Shown one piece after another: positions 22,198 to 31,861 of a DNA stretch of 64,000 bases (the first letter of the stretch is position 1; each line of letters opens with the position of its first letter). The notes below the pieces were generated by a model. That model did no database searches and was not told the origin of the DNA. It saw only the letters and a program-made list of their open reading frames with translations. The position numbers were made by a program, and so were the translations under genes. Origin of the DNA: Simmondsia chinensis (Eukaryota; Streptophyta; Magnoliopsida; Caryophyllales; Simmondsiaceae). The DNA lies in the NCBI GenBank assembly GCA_018398585.1, contig JAGTTD010000006.1, forward strand, positions 756,501 through 820,500, written 5' to 3'.

Positions 22198-22658
22198 ATT
22201 CCCTACTTTACTCTCTTTTCTTTTCCCACCCAATTTATTTTCTCCGATAATTAGCGACAAAAGTTGCAATATAAAGGTGTACCTGTAAGAACGAGGTATG
22301 AACATACACATAGAAAAGAGTGCAGCAGAAAAGACCAGTACAGGAGCATTACAAAAGATGGTGAAAGCAAAAGTGAAAATTAAAGACATCAGAAGACCTC
22401 ACAAATACTGGATAAGACACAAAATAGGAGGAAAAACCCAAGACACAGGTACCAAGACAGAATGAAGTATGGGAAGCAAAGCGAAGCTCTAAACCCCGGA
22501 CCCCACCACAATATCATGAAGGAAAAAGAAGCTCGTTAACGAGATTCTTTGTTGCTCTTTTTTGCTGACCTGCTTAAATAACCTAGTGTTAAACTTATAC
22601 CTTATTCTAATTCTGCAAACAGCTTAAACATCGCCAAGTTAGCTTGCATCATTCATCC
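22198..22658 (-). mobile_element. L1 3'-end remnant, unit 1 of a tandem duplication
   Basis: Minus-oriented L1 end (GATAATTAGCGACAAAAGTT at its left end) with flanking ACTTTACTCTCTTTT. The whole stretch, flanks included, recurs immediately downstream at 22659-23455. No coding sequence remains. Confidence 0.65.
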
Positions 22659-23455
22659 CAACTTTACTCTCTTTTGTTTTCCCACCCTTTTTATTATTTT
22701 TTTTTTTTTTGATAATTAGCGACGAAAATTGTGATACAAAGTAGGTGCACTTACAAAAGTGAGGTCTGAATGTACATGCAGAAAAGTGTCAAAGAACCAA
22801 CTCCATTTCAAGGAACCAACTCTCCCAAAAGCTTAAGCTGATGGGTGAAGACTCAGGATTTGTTTTATTCTTTAACATTCCGCCTCATATGAAGGTTAAA
22901 GCGTGGATTTTGAATAGGCTCACCTCATATCTAGTGCTTAAATTATGTTTATATTAAAAGTCAGGGCTGTTCGGATTCGAACTCGTGACCTTTTGGTCAT
23001 ACAAGGTTCGAATACCATTGTCAGAGAACCAACTCCATGTCAAGGAACCAATTCTCCCAAAAGCTTAATCTATTAGGTGAAGGCTCAGGAATCGTTTTAT
23101 ACTCTAATAAAAAGCGTGCAGCAGAAAAGACGAATACAATAACGTCACAAAATATACCGAAAACAAAAGTGAAAATCAAAAGACATCAATAGACTTCACC
23201 AATATTGGATAAGACATAAAATAGGAGGAAAAACCCAAGACACAGGTACCAAGACCGAATGAAGTATGGGAAGTAAAGCGAAGCTTCGAACCTTGGACCC
23301 CACCACAAATATCGGGAAGGAAAAGCGAGCTCGTCAATAAGATTCCTTATCGCCTTTTTTGCTGACCTGTGTGAATAACTTAGTGTTAGACTTACACCTC
23401 ATTCTAACTCTACAAACTGCTTAACCCGGACCAAGTCATCTTATACTATTCATCC
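22659..23455 (-). mobile_element. L1 3'-end remnant, unit 2 of a tandem duplication
   Basis: Repeats unit 1 from the ACTTTACTCTCTTTTGTTTT flank through the distal AACTTAGTGTTAGACTTACA block, interrupted by a TRIM (22787-23109). After removing the TRIM the unit is about the same length as unit 1, so the TRIM arrived after the duplication. Confidence 0.65.
22787..23109 (-). mobile_element. TRIM insertion
   Basis: Same TRIM family: CCAACTCTCCCAAAAGCTTA in both LTRs and GATTCGAACTCGTGACCTTT inside. 5-bp target duplication AAAAG (22782-22786, 23110-23114). The right LTR boundary has a short local duplication (AACCAACTCCATGTCAAGGA). It is inserted in unit 2 of the duplicated L1 end. Confidence 0.82.
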
Positions 23456-23890
23456 TCATGCATTTTAGGAATAGCAATAAAAAGCAACAAAGAAATAAAA
23501 ATAAATAATTATTCAACTCATAAAGTTGACACATACAATGTCAATTAAGGTCTAAATTAATGAGCATTACGTAAAGTAGCCCACTAAGTATATATGTTGA
23601 TATCTTTAATTTTGCAACTCCGATATAAGATTTCTTATTAGACTCAGATGTAAAGTGGGTACATCATTTTTTTTTAAAGTAATCATTTATGTTTTATTTC
23701 GTTACCAAATTAGTCTTTTATCTGATTATTCAGTTTAGACAAAAGTTACAAAATGAGGGATTAATTTAAATATACTTGTAAATATATGAAATTAATGGAG
23801 TATATAATTTGTTAAACATGTAAAAACACATCGAAAGAGTAGCAAGTAAAACTGGGCCGAAAATGAGTTAAAATAAATAAATAAATAAAT

Positions 23891-23897
23891 GTGGAGA

Positions 23898-23930
<33 letters not shown>

Positions 23931-23970
23931 ACCTTAATCTGGCGCCTTAGACCAACTCGGCCATCTCCAC
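23891..23970 (-). tRNA. tRNA-Leu (anticodon AAG)
   Basis: On the - strand the gene begins GTGGAGA and ends TCTCCAC, a perfect 7-bp acceptor stem. The A box (TGGCCGAGTTGGTC), the anticodon arm (CCAGA, loop TTAAGGT, TCTGG; anticodon AAG), the class II long variable arm (TCCGAAAGGGC) and the B box (GGGTTCAAATCCC) are all present. The length of 80 nt before CCA fits a type II tRNA. There is no intron. Downstream on the - strand is an (ATTT)n stretch containing a TTTT run that may serve as the Pol III terminator. It looks intact and functional. Confidence 0.96.
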
Positions 23971-24069
23971 TTTCATGCGTCAAGTAATAAAAAATTAAAT
24001 AAATAAATAAATAAATTTCAAAAATAATCCCAAAATAACTCTTTTTTCCCCTTAAGTCACTCAGAAACA

Positions 24070-24178
24070 GCTTCTCTAAAGGATAGTATTCTATCGAAGT
24101 GATGCTGTATACATCTTATCCTTTCAAATTCTATTTTAGCAGGAGCCTTTTTGAGGCACTGTATTGTTATTTTTGTAA
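24070..24178 (+). mobile_element. Old LINE/SINE tail remnant
   Basis: AGCTTCTCTAAAGGATAGTA, GATGCTGTATACATCTTATC and AGGAGCCTTTTTGAGGCACT match the tail body in order. Diverged and without a clear target duplication. Confidence 0.55.
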
Positions 24179-24384
24179 ACGTTAGAAAGTCGCTACAAAT
24201 TGTAGGGACTTGAAATAGCCAAAATTGTTATGTAATTTAATGACTTCACCTGCAAAACTTATGTCTAGGCACAACGACTTTAGACAGAAAAGCTCTGGGA
24301 CTTATGTTATTGGTGGTGAATAGATAATATAATGAACCAAAATCTCTCATTGATCCATAAAAAGTTATATTATTACTTTAAATT

Positions 24385-24720
24385 GTTCGATAATTAGCGA
24401 GAAAACTTACAATACAATAAAGGATGCAACAGCAAAAGCCATGTCCAAGAGAAATAGAAACAAGACTCACACAGAGATAGAAATAGGAGCAAACTAAAGG
24501 CCAAAAACATCAAACACCCAGGAAACCCTTCTAAGCCCACCGGCTAAGAAATAATATTACAGACAACAAAAAGAACTCCGCCACTCATGTTCGAACCCGA
24601 TAAAAGACATGTTGCTCCCCTTTAAAGGAATTTCTGTGCCCCCGAACGGTCTTATCGGCACAGAAAAAAGGATCAAACAAAAGGCACCAAAATTATTGTG
24701 TAGCATGGAAGATGAATAGG
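24385..24720 (-). mobile_element. L1 3'-end remnant
   Basis: Starts with TTCGATAATTAGCGAGAAAA on the left, the same terminal motif as other minus-strand L1 ends here, followed by A/G-rich 3' UTR sequence. No target duplication was found and the left poly(T) is lost. A short run of CCCCGAACGGTCTTATCGGC lies inside it. Confidence 0.45.
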
Positions 24721-25085
24721 AGGAAGAAGGGGGGCCCAAGACTAAGAAGTTGGCATTGTATATGTCCCTAAGAAACTGCCATAAAATTCATGAAAAAAGT
24801 GACTTTTTAACAAGAGGGGAGGGAGGGTGAGCTGGGAATAGATCATACAAGAGTGACTTTTTAAAGGGCATGTGGCCTTATGCATAAAGGGCTCACCTTT
24901 ACCTTTTACTACAAGCACCCTTCCCCCCATTTGGGTCTTGTTGATCATGATGTAGCTTTAGAGTCAATGTCTCTACAATGATTTATTTATCATGCCCTCC
25001 AACTGATCTATGGTTTTATGTGTCCTTGTTCTTTAGATTGTTCTTTTGGGTCCCTCCAATCCTTGTTTTGTTACATGGGTCTAAT

Positions 25086-25545
25086 GGGTTTTTGTTGTTT
25101 TCGGGTTGGGAACCCTTCGGGTAGGGTAGCACCCTGTACTGAAAAGGGTACGTTGTTGTTGTTGAGATGGTTGTGATGGGTTTTTGTTCTTCTCAGGTTA
25201 GGAGTCCTTCGGATAGGGTAGCACCCTGTACTGGAAAGGGTAAGTTGTTGTTGTTGTTCAGATGGTTGTGATGGGTTTTTGTTCTTCTCGAGTTGGGAAC
25301 CCTTTGGGTAGGATAGCACCCTGTAATGGAAAGGGTACATTGTTGTTGGTGGTGAGATGGTCCTGATGGGTTTTTGTTTTTCTCAGGTTGGGAGTCCTTC
25401 GGATAGATTAGCACCCTGTAATGAAAAGGGTACATTGTTGTTGAGGTGGTTGTGATGAGCTTTTGTTCTGTAGGGTTGGGAGCCCTTCACCCTGTAATGG
25501 AAAGGCTATGTACATCTTACTTTTTCCAAACTCTATCTTGGTGGA
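25086..25545 (+). repeat. Minisatellite built from the LINE/SINE tail, ~92-95-bp unit
   Basis: Four to five direct units begin near 25086, 25178, 25273, 25368 and 25457. Each carries GGTTGGGAACCCTTCGGGTA-type sequence, TAGCACCCTGTA, AAAGGGTA and an internal (TTG)n. The last unit runs into a complete tail end (CCTCTTTGAGGCATTAGG plus (TTG)n to ~25582). The array appears to have arisen from one inserted tail, with the TTG runs as pairing sites. Confidence 0.8.
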
Positions 25546-25619
25546 AGCCTCTTTGAGGCATTAGGTTGTTGTTGTTGTTGTTGCTCCTGCTGCTTTAAAG
25601 GGGTTTTTGCTTAGTCGTC

Positions 25620-26015
25620 CTTTGCCCATAAATTTATGTGTTCATAAGTAGGGAAAAGCTCAAAGCTATCAGCGAGGCGCATGATGGGTAATGTCCCAAT
25701 TATAGTGGTTGAGATGGTTGTAATAAAAGACGGGTTGTTCCGCTCTAGCTCATTAAAATCCCATGAAATTTTACTAGAAGGCAATAATGAGGTGGTTATT
25801 AAAGTTATTATGGGTTCGTATGTGGTTCTATTACATTTCATAACTCTTTTGACTGAAAACCGTCTTATTTGTGAAACATATGTCTAGATTTTCTTCAAAC
25901 ACTGCTTCAAGGAAGCCAATTGATTGGCTGATTGGATAGCAAATTTCAAGCATGGGGCTCAAGTATCTTTGTCAAGGCATCCAGCTACTTACAACCAAGT
26001 GATGATTCTCACCTT
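25620..26015 (+). pseudogene. Decayed LINE RNase H fragment
   Basis: The frame reads MGNVPIIVVEMVVIKDGLF, LLEGNNEVVIKVIMG, then a stop and FFKHCFKEAN.LADWIANFKHGAQ. This follows the same order of blocks as the RNase H piece at 59.2 kb (A/E block, EGDN-type block, final K/REAN-ADW block). In-frame stops at 25885-25887 and after EAN show it is dead. It directly follows the tail-derived minisatellite. Confidence 0.65.
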
Positions 26016-26584
26016 TACAGTCGATCTCGATGGTGCATGACAAATTGGGGATTGACTAATAGATGATGAAGTCAGTTCTTAATCCCTAAATTACATTAAT
26101 TACCACAAAGAAAAACTTGATACATGCTTTCTCAGTTAAACCCTTAAGTAAAAGGAAATGTCCAGTATTAGAACTAGTCTTTCAAATTATTTGGATAAAC
26201 GAGAGTAACCATTCATCGTTACATGAAAGCAGTTCAAAAGTTTCATATAGTTCTGCAATAAGAAACAAATGTATGCACGGTTTGTTATTAAATTACGAAG
26301 CAAAAATCAATAGAAAAAGAGGGGGGTTAACTTTGAGAGACTTTACAGATGGACTTATTATTTCGCGTGCTCCTTCTGCCACCAATATCACCCTCGTATC
26401 TCCTTTCCCTCTCTCTCTCTTATCTTTTACATGAGACATTTTCATTATTCAATAACAGTTAACAACTATCATATACGGCTATCTTGTGTGATATACAGAG
26501 GTGTTTGTATTTTTTAATTTTTTATATTATTACATTACAATTGTGTGTGGATAAATCTGAAACAAATTGATATACTATGATACC
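26016..26584. other. Intergenic, one weak frame
   Basis: A 105-aa frame at 26117-26434 shows no recognisable domain, ends in low-complexity sequence and is unlikely to be a gene. Confidence 0.35.
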
Positions 26585-26588
26585 AATT

Positions 26589-27174
26589 TGTTAGGGAAAT
26601 CTTGATAAGGAAGCGTAAACCCTAATCACTTGATTCGATTCAAATAATACGACTCACACAAACGAGAAGTAAACAAATATATGGAGAAAGAAAGAACAAA
26701 CACGAACACACAATATTTACGTGGAAACCCCTCTACAATCGAGAGGGGAGAAAACCACGGGTGGAGATGGAGATTCTTTATTGATACTGAACGGAAGAAT
26801 TACAACGAAACTTCCTCCGAACGAGATCTATGAAAGAATTACAGTCACTTTCTCTTAACTCTCGTAGCACTCGAATCTCTAAATTGGAGGAATTACGAAA
26901 TCACCTCTTTCTCTCAATGGCGGTGCTTCACTCTTTAATTGGATCACAAGTGATGTAAACCCTACGTCCATATTTATAGGCGTAGGTATGGGAGGACCCG
27001 ATCAATCGGGTTGCCGATCAATCGGAACCAGGCCGATCGATCGGCCCTCTTACGGCCCAAAATCCCGAAAATTTACTTAAATCATCCGATCGATCGGGCT
27101 TCCCTCCCGATCGATCGGTTACCTGTCGGCAACCCATAAACTTAAAACAAGTAATTTGAGACATAATCCTAACA
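26589..27174 (-). mobile_element. Solo LTR with GATCGATC palindrome cluster
   Basis: TGTTAGG...CCTAACA termini, 586 bp; AATT occurs on both sides (26585-26588 and 27175-27178) as a probable target duplication. On the - strand a CCTATAAATA box near 26970-26980 would be the LTR promoter. Upstream of it, at 26998-27120, several GATCAATCGG/GATCGATCGG palindromes form what would be the U3 region. No internal domain is present. Confidence 0.75.
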
Positions 27175-27612
27175 AATTGTATTATATATATAAATATTAG
27201 TGCATACAATAAAAATTTCAATGGATTTTGAACTTCGTGATTTTCATATATTAAAATTAAGAATGGACCTTAATTAATAACAATCCTTGATTGATCGTTC
27301 AGTATGGACACCGAAGAAATTTGATTTCTCGCTCTTAACCAATTTTTAATTGTCTTTCATGCTCATAGGTTTATATGTTATGGTAGACAAAGAACCATGA
27401 TTTTATTTATAGAGAAGACGGCGACTTCCATCAAAACACCAATGGTCGAGTTATTTCATTATAGACATGTCTTTTTATTAATAGACATGTTTTTTCACTA
27501 AAAGACATGTCTCTTTACAAAAAAAATATATCAAACAAGCTTACCTATTTATTAAAAGACAAGTTCTTTAATCAAGACATATGTCTTTTCCTTAATGTGT
27601 ACTTTATTTATT

Positions 27613-27614
<2 letters not shown>

Positions 27615-27664
<50 letters not shown>

Positions 27665-27672
27665 GAGAGTGA
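27615..27672. repeat. TA then GA microsatellite
   Basis: A (TA)n run followed by a (GA)n run with a few interruptions. No gene is nearby. Confidence 0.85.
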
Positions 27673-27849
27673 GAAGGAACATTTTGGACCACTTATTTGA
27701 CTACTAATATTATTTTTCAGTCATCTGACATCACCCACTTTTTTCACTTTAATTAAATATGTGTCTCATAATTCACTGTCTTGTAAGAGTTATCCCCTAG
27801 AAAAAAGTACTTTTTATAGAAAAAAAATTATGTAGATGTGCAGTGATTT

Positions 27850-28031
27850 TTGGTAGCTGTTGTACCAAAGTCCATCTTGTGGATCTCTTTTTGCATTGGA
27901 CTTTAATTTTGGGTCTTTTTCTTGTCTTTCTTTTGCTTTTCTTTGCCCTCACTTCGGTGTGGCTTCGGGCCCTTTTGTGTGGTGTCGGTTTTTGTATTAT
28001 GAATTTTTATTAGAAAAATTAGGAAAAAAAA
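27850..28031 (+). mobile_element. L1 3'-end remnant
   Basis: T/G-rich 3' UTR-like sequence including TTCGGTGTGGCTTCGGGCCC and ending in GAAAAATTAGGAAAAAAAAA. It resembles the plus-strand L1 ends at 19 and 63 kb in style. No target duplication found. Confidence 0.4.
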
Positions 28032-28524
28032 ATACTTTTTTTTCATGATTTGAGAATGTTTGGTATAGAAATAAAAGTGAATGTAAATAGTAACAAACTT
28101 TTTTTTCGACTTTAAAGCCAAAACGGATAAATAGAATTTATATTTTAAAGTAAAAGCAAAGCGAAAAGTAAATTTTTTTTGTATAAAAATATTTATATTA
28201 AAAACACATTTTACAAGTAAATTTGTGCAGAAAATACTTTTGAAAAGAAAAACAGTTTTCCTAAGATTTGTTTCCAATATATGATGTACTGAGTACAATA
28301 ATAACAACAATCTAATTGAGAATAGAGAATCATATATAATTAGTTTTTCCCCATCCGATGCACGGGTGATGTTTACATGTATTTTAAATTCATTTCATTA
28401 ATTGTCGTTTTCATATGACGGAAATTTAAATGCATGAGAGGAAACTCAATGATCACTACTCTAAAAAAGCTCGGATTGAGTTTTGTTCTATTTTAAAGGA
28501 ATGACCAACTTAACTTTTGTTTTT

Positions 28525-28800
28525 CGATAATGAGCAATAAAGTCGCGGAACAAACGGGACTTAATTCAACCTGTAGCAAAACGGGGAATAAAACAAAGAT
28601 AAGAAGAAAAAAAACATACAACAGCTTGGAAAACGGGGTTACAGGATAAAACACGTGCAAAGACCAACATGGACTATATGACTACGAACACGACTGGACA
28701 GTACGGACTTGGAATAAGATAAAGATCGTGTATAGAAACTGGGGTTGAGGTTAATAGAGAAACATATCAACCAATACTCCAATTCGTCATGACAATGCAC
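28525..28800 (-). mobile_element. L1 3'-end remnant
   Basis: TTTTTCGATAATGAGCAATA at the left, then A-rich sequence, following the pattern of the other reverse-oriented L1 ends. Boundaries on the right are uncertain. Confidence 0.4.
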
Positions 28801-28829
28801 TCAACTACAGTCAATTCGTTACTATAAAG

Positions 28830-29047
28830 CAACATTCTCAGTGCCCCAACGGCTTCCGCCTAAGCAGGGTGTGGGGGTTGGATGTACGCAGGCTTCCCCC
28901 TTCACAGTAGGTTGTTTCCGAGAACCCCACCCCGAGGGGTGCAACACGAGGGACTTCCCAGGAGGTCACCCATCTTGGTACTGCTCTCACCCAAGCACAC
29001 TTAATTTCGGAGTTCTAATGGGATCCGGTGCTTGCTTGTTAGTTATC
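28830..29047 (-). mobile_element. 5S-headed SINE, subfamily A
   Basis: Contains GACTTCCCAGGAGGTCACCC and CTTAATTTCGGAGTTCTAAT. The body has lost ~20 bp around GGTGCTACCCTGAAGAGAGG. The target duplication is not clear (ATAAAGCA / ATCAAAGCA at the ends), so borders are approximate. Confidence 0.8.
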
Positions 29048-29475
29048 AAAGCACTAATTATTATAGAGAAAGATAACATAGTTAAGTAATAATATATAAA
29101 TGTAGTAATTAATAATAAGAATATTAAAAAAAGCATATAATAAAAATAAAAGGTACGTCAACTTATAATAAAAGGCGGCCTTTGGGATGGTACCAAAAAG
29201 CCATGCACATGAGACTTCATCATGTTTTTCCATGCAAAAGTAAAAATTAAAGCTCCTTCCTTAATAATTATTTTACATTATATATGGACCACTCTTATTT
29301 ATTTATTTATTTAACTAATTCAACTGATTAATTAATTAATTAATTAATTAATTAAAGTGCATGGTCAGCATATAGATTAATTAAATTAATTAATGAAAAA
29401 TCAGCCGCACACCCTGTAATCATTATTTTCAATGAATATAATTCTAAACAAATAGAAACATATTTTGTTTCATTT

Positions 29476-29764
29476 TTTTTTTTTTTTTTGATAAATTACG
29501 ACAAAATCGCAAAACAAGCCGGTCACTCGCTAGGCGAGGCCGAAGTCCGACCGCAACAGCACGGGGACCAAAAAAAGCCAACACAAAACAAGAAAGAAGT
29601 CACAAGACACGACACAGCAGACAACGAAAACAGGACCAGAAAAGAAACGGGGACAAGAAACAACAACGCGGGCAGAAACATCACAAACAGGGAACAAAGC
29701 TGAAGAGGAGACAGAAGGCTGCCACGAGAACCAAGAATGAACCTGAAGACCCAACCTAACACTC
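29476..29764 (-). mobile_element. Truncated L1 3' end
   Basis: A 289-bp insertion whose poly(T) on the left marks a minus-strand poly(A) retroposon. Identical 20-bp target duplications end in TTTTGTTTCATTT (29456-29475 and 29765-29784). Next to the T run is GATAAATTACGACAAAATCG, the terminal hairpin region typical of the L1 ends in this window. It carries no coding remnant. Confidence 0.85.
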
Positions 29765-29809
29765 AAACATATTTTGTTTCATTTCAACGTATAAGTGAGA
29801 CGCTCCATT

Positions 29810-30225
29810 CCCCCCCCCCCCCCCCCCCCCCCCCCCCGATAATTAGCGATAAAAAGTCATGATAAAACAAAGCAAAGCAACGTGGATGTACGTAACCTTT
29901 CCTCCTTTAGGGTATTACCCCCTGAAGGGAGGCTGTTTCTGAGTGCCCCCAATCTGAGGGTGAGGACTTTTCAGGAGGTCACCCATCCTGATACTGTTCT
30001 CGACCAAGAACGCTTAATTTCAGAGTTCTAATGGGATCGGTAACGGTGTGTTGGTACCCTCTTTGATAAAAAAAGTCATGATTCAAAATACAAATACCCG
30101 CAAAAACAAGGATTGAGGCAGCGTACATAAAAGCGCGCAATAGAAAACGAACAAAGCTAAATAACAATCACATCACAATCAAGACAAAAGGCCAAGAATT
30201 AAACAGGAATAGCAGGAAATTACAA
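29810..30225 (-). mobile_element. Truncated L1 3' end with poly(C) tract, hosting a SINE
   Basis: Flanked by ACGCTCCATTC at 29800-29810 and 30226-30236. The terminal GATAATTAGCGATAAAAAG motif matches other L1 ends here, but the homopolymer beside it is 28 C rather than T. A 5S-headed SINE (29864-30064) is inserted in it with its own target duplication. Confidence 0.75.
29864..30064 (-). mobile_element. 5S-headed SINE, subfamily B, 3' end shortened
   Basis: The 5S head is complete, but the body begins at GTGGATGTACGTAACC, so the CCTCAAGGGCTCCC tail segment is missing and replaced by AAAACAAAGCAAAGCAAC. Target duplications GATAAAAAGTCATGAT at 29848-29863 and a version with two extra A at 30065-30082. 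Confidence 0.82.
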
Positions 30226-30604
30226 ACGCTCCATTCTAGCGCAGGAGTTATTTACTCATTGATGCCTCGCGTTTTTAATTTTTTTCAAATTGATCGCTTT
30301 TTTGTCTTTTGTTAAAATGGTTCTTAATATTTATAAGTTTGTTCGTGAGTTCCTCATCTTTTCTCTTGTTTGAATAACTTGTTATATTTTATTTTATGAA
30401 AAATCCGGTCCGATATCTTTTTAATTTTCACCCAAATTTTATCACTTAGATTAATTTTAACATATAATAAAACTTTAGGGACTATTTTTAACAAAATATA
30501 TATACAAAAAAAAAAAAAGATGAGAAATCATTTTGAAGAAAGTTAAAAATATTAAAGACTATTTCGAATAAAAAAAAGATGAAGGGCAGATTTCGTGAGC
30601 AAAA

Positions 30605-31018
30605 CATAGATAACAGTGTTTAACTCGTTAACATTCACGAATAGTTTGATAAAACCTTATCATATAATAGCTCATTGAGGAATTGTAATTAACTAGTTAA
30701 AAATTGGATAATGGCTCAGCATTAGTTCCACAAATGGATCAATAATCGATTGATAGTAGCTTAAATAGCTCAGCATAGTAGTGAGCTCAAGTCGATAGAG
30801 ATCTTCGCTCAAATCGATAAGAAGGTTAGCTCAACTCAACTTAGTTCCATTAGACAAATGAGCAGAGTATCAAACATAGTAATATTTTATCGATACAAGT
30901 TCAAACAATTGTTTGAAAACTAGATAATGGCTCAAAACAAATCCAAGCTCATTAAAGCTGATTGAGCTCAAGTCAAATAAGGGGATACTCGATTCAGCTT
31001 CGCTTATTTACACCTGTG
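30605..31018 (+). mobile_element. hAT-like MITE, family A, decayed
   Basis: Right end GCTTCGCTTATTTACACCTG; the interior shows AGCTCAAGTC and GATTGAGCTCAAG words. The left end is lost. Confidence 0.5.
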
Positions 31019-31108
31019 ATTAGAAGGTCTCACATACAGTTAATGCAAAATGTGAAAACTTCATCACGCTTTACACCCTATCTATGCAGTTGGTATATAT
31101 TTATATAT

Positions 31109-31356
31109 TGTTAAGGACTCCGCATCTGTATAATCAAGTGGAATCGCACATTAGAGTTGTGAAAGAAAAGAGATCAATATATAAGTCAAGTGGGTTACTC
31201 GACCCAATATTTTTAGAATAGAACCCCATTTGAGCTTATAGGTAGATCTCATGTATGCCAACTTTATTTTACAATGAAACCCCGCTTGAGCTTGTATGTG
31301 GATCTCATGTAGGCCAACTCAATGGGTCAGGCCTAAAGGTCCAGTGACATTTAACA
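31109..31356 (+). mobile_element. Solo LTR (family C) with ~55-bp internal duplication
   Basis: TGTTAAGGACTCCGCATCTG to GTGACATTTAACA, 5-bp duplication TATAT. The segment AATAGAACCCCATTTGAGCT and following bases are repeated as CAATGAAACCCCGCTTGAGC, explaining the extra length. Confidence 0.8.
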
Positions 31357-31512
31357 TATATGAGGCTCATATACAAGTCCACGTGAATCCAAAACCAATT
31401 GACAATAGGTTAACTAACTTCATAGACTAATATAATGATCCTTTTTATCCCACAACTTGAGTACGAGACATTTTAATTATAGTCACCATGAAGCTTTTAA
31501 CGCAAAAGTCAA

Positions 31513-31697
31513 CTGTATAGGTACGGCCAAACATAACCCAAAGCAGTCCAAGCAACTGCTTATGACCCCCAAATTTTTAGAGGTCCCTAAAATTTTTGAA
31601 ATGTTAATTTTTACAATATTAATAAATTTTATAATTATAATTTATTATATACAAAACCTCATTAAAATTTTCGCTTGAAACCTTTAAAGTATTAACA
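31513..31697. mobile_element. Small TIR MITE (family G), upstream of dCMP deaminase
   Basis: GGTACGGCCAAACATAACCC, CAAGCAACTGCTTATGACCC and CCAAATTTTTAGAGGTCCC match family G. The right end is degraded. It lies ~165 bp upstream of the gene start. Confidence 0.5.
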
Positions 31698-31699
31698 CA

Positions 31700-31861
31700 A
31701 GTGGCCCAACCAAAATTACACGAACAATAGCCCATTGCACTATACATACGAATTGGGCCTACTGGACCTGAGCCCAACCCAATTTATTCTTCCACTTCCA
31801 TCCTCAACAATTTCCCGCTCTACTTTCCCCCCACTCTCACTCTCTCTCTCTCTCTCCCTCT
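31700..31861 (+). promoter_or_regulatory. Presumed 5' leader of dCMP deaminase with CT-rich tract
   Basis: The ~30 bases directly before the start codon (31831-31861) are an almost pure CT run, a common feature of plant 5' leaders. No clear TATA box is visible at a suitable distance; the stretch just upstream is the end of a MITE-like repeat (31513-31697), so the promoter must be short or overlap it. Inferred from position only. Confidence 0.4.

Noticed and set aside
25071..25435. Repetitive protein with QGATLPEG-type repeats on - strand
   Set aside because: Minus-strand frames arise from the tail-derived minisatellite; no start context or homologue recognised.
27903..28310. 135-aa minus-strand frame
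   Set aside because: Lys/Phe-rich reading of AT-rich and L1-end DNA, no domain.
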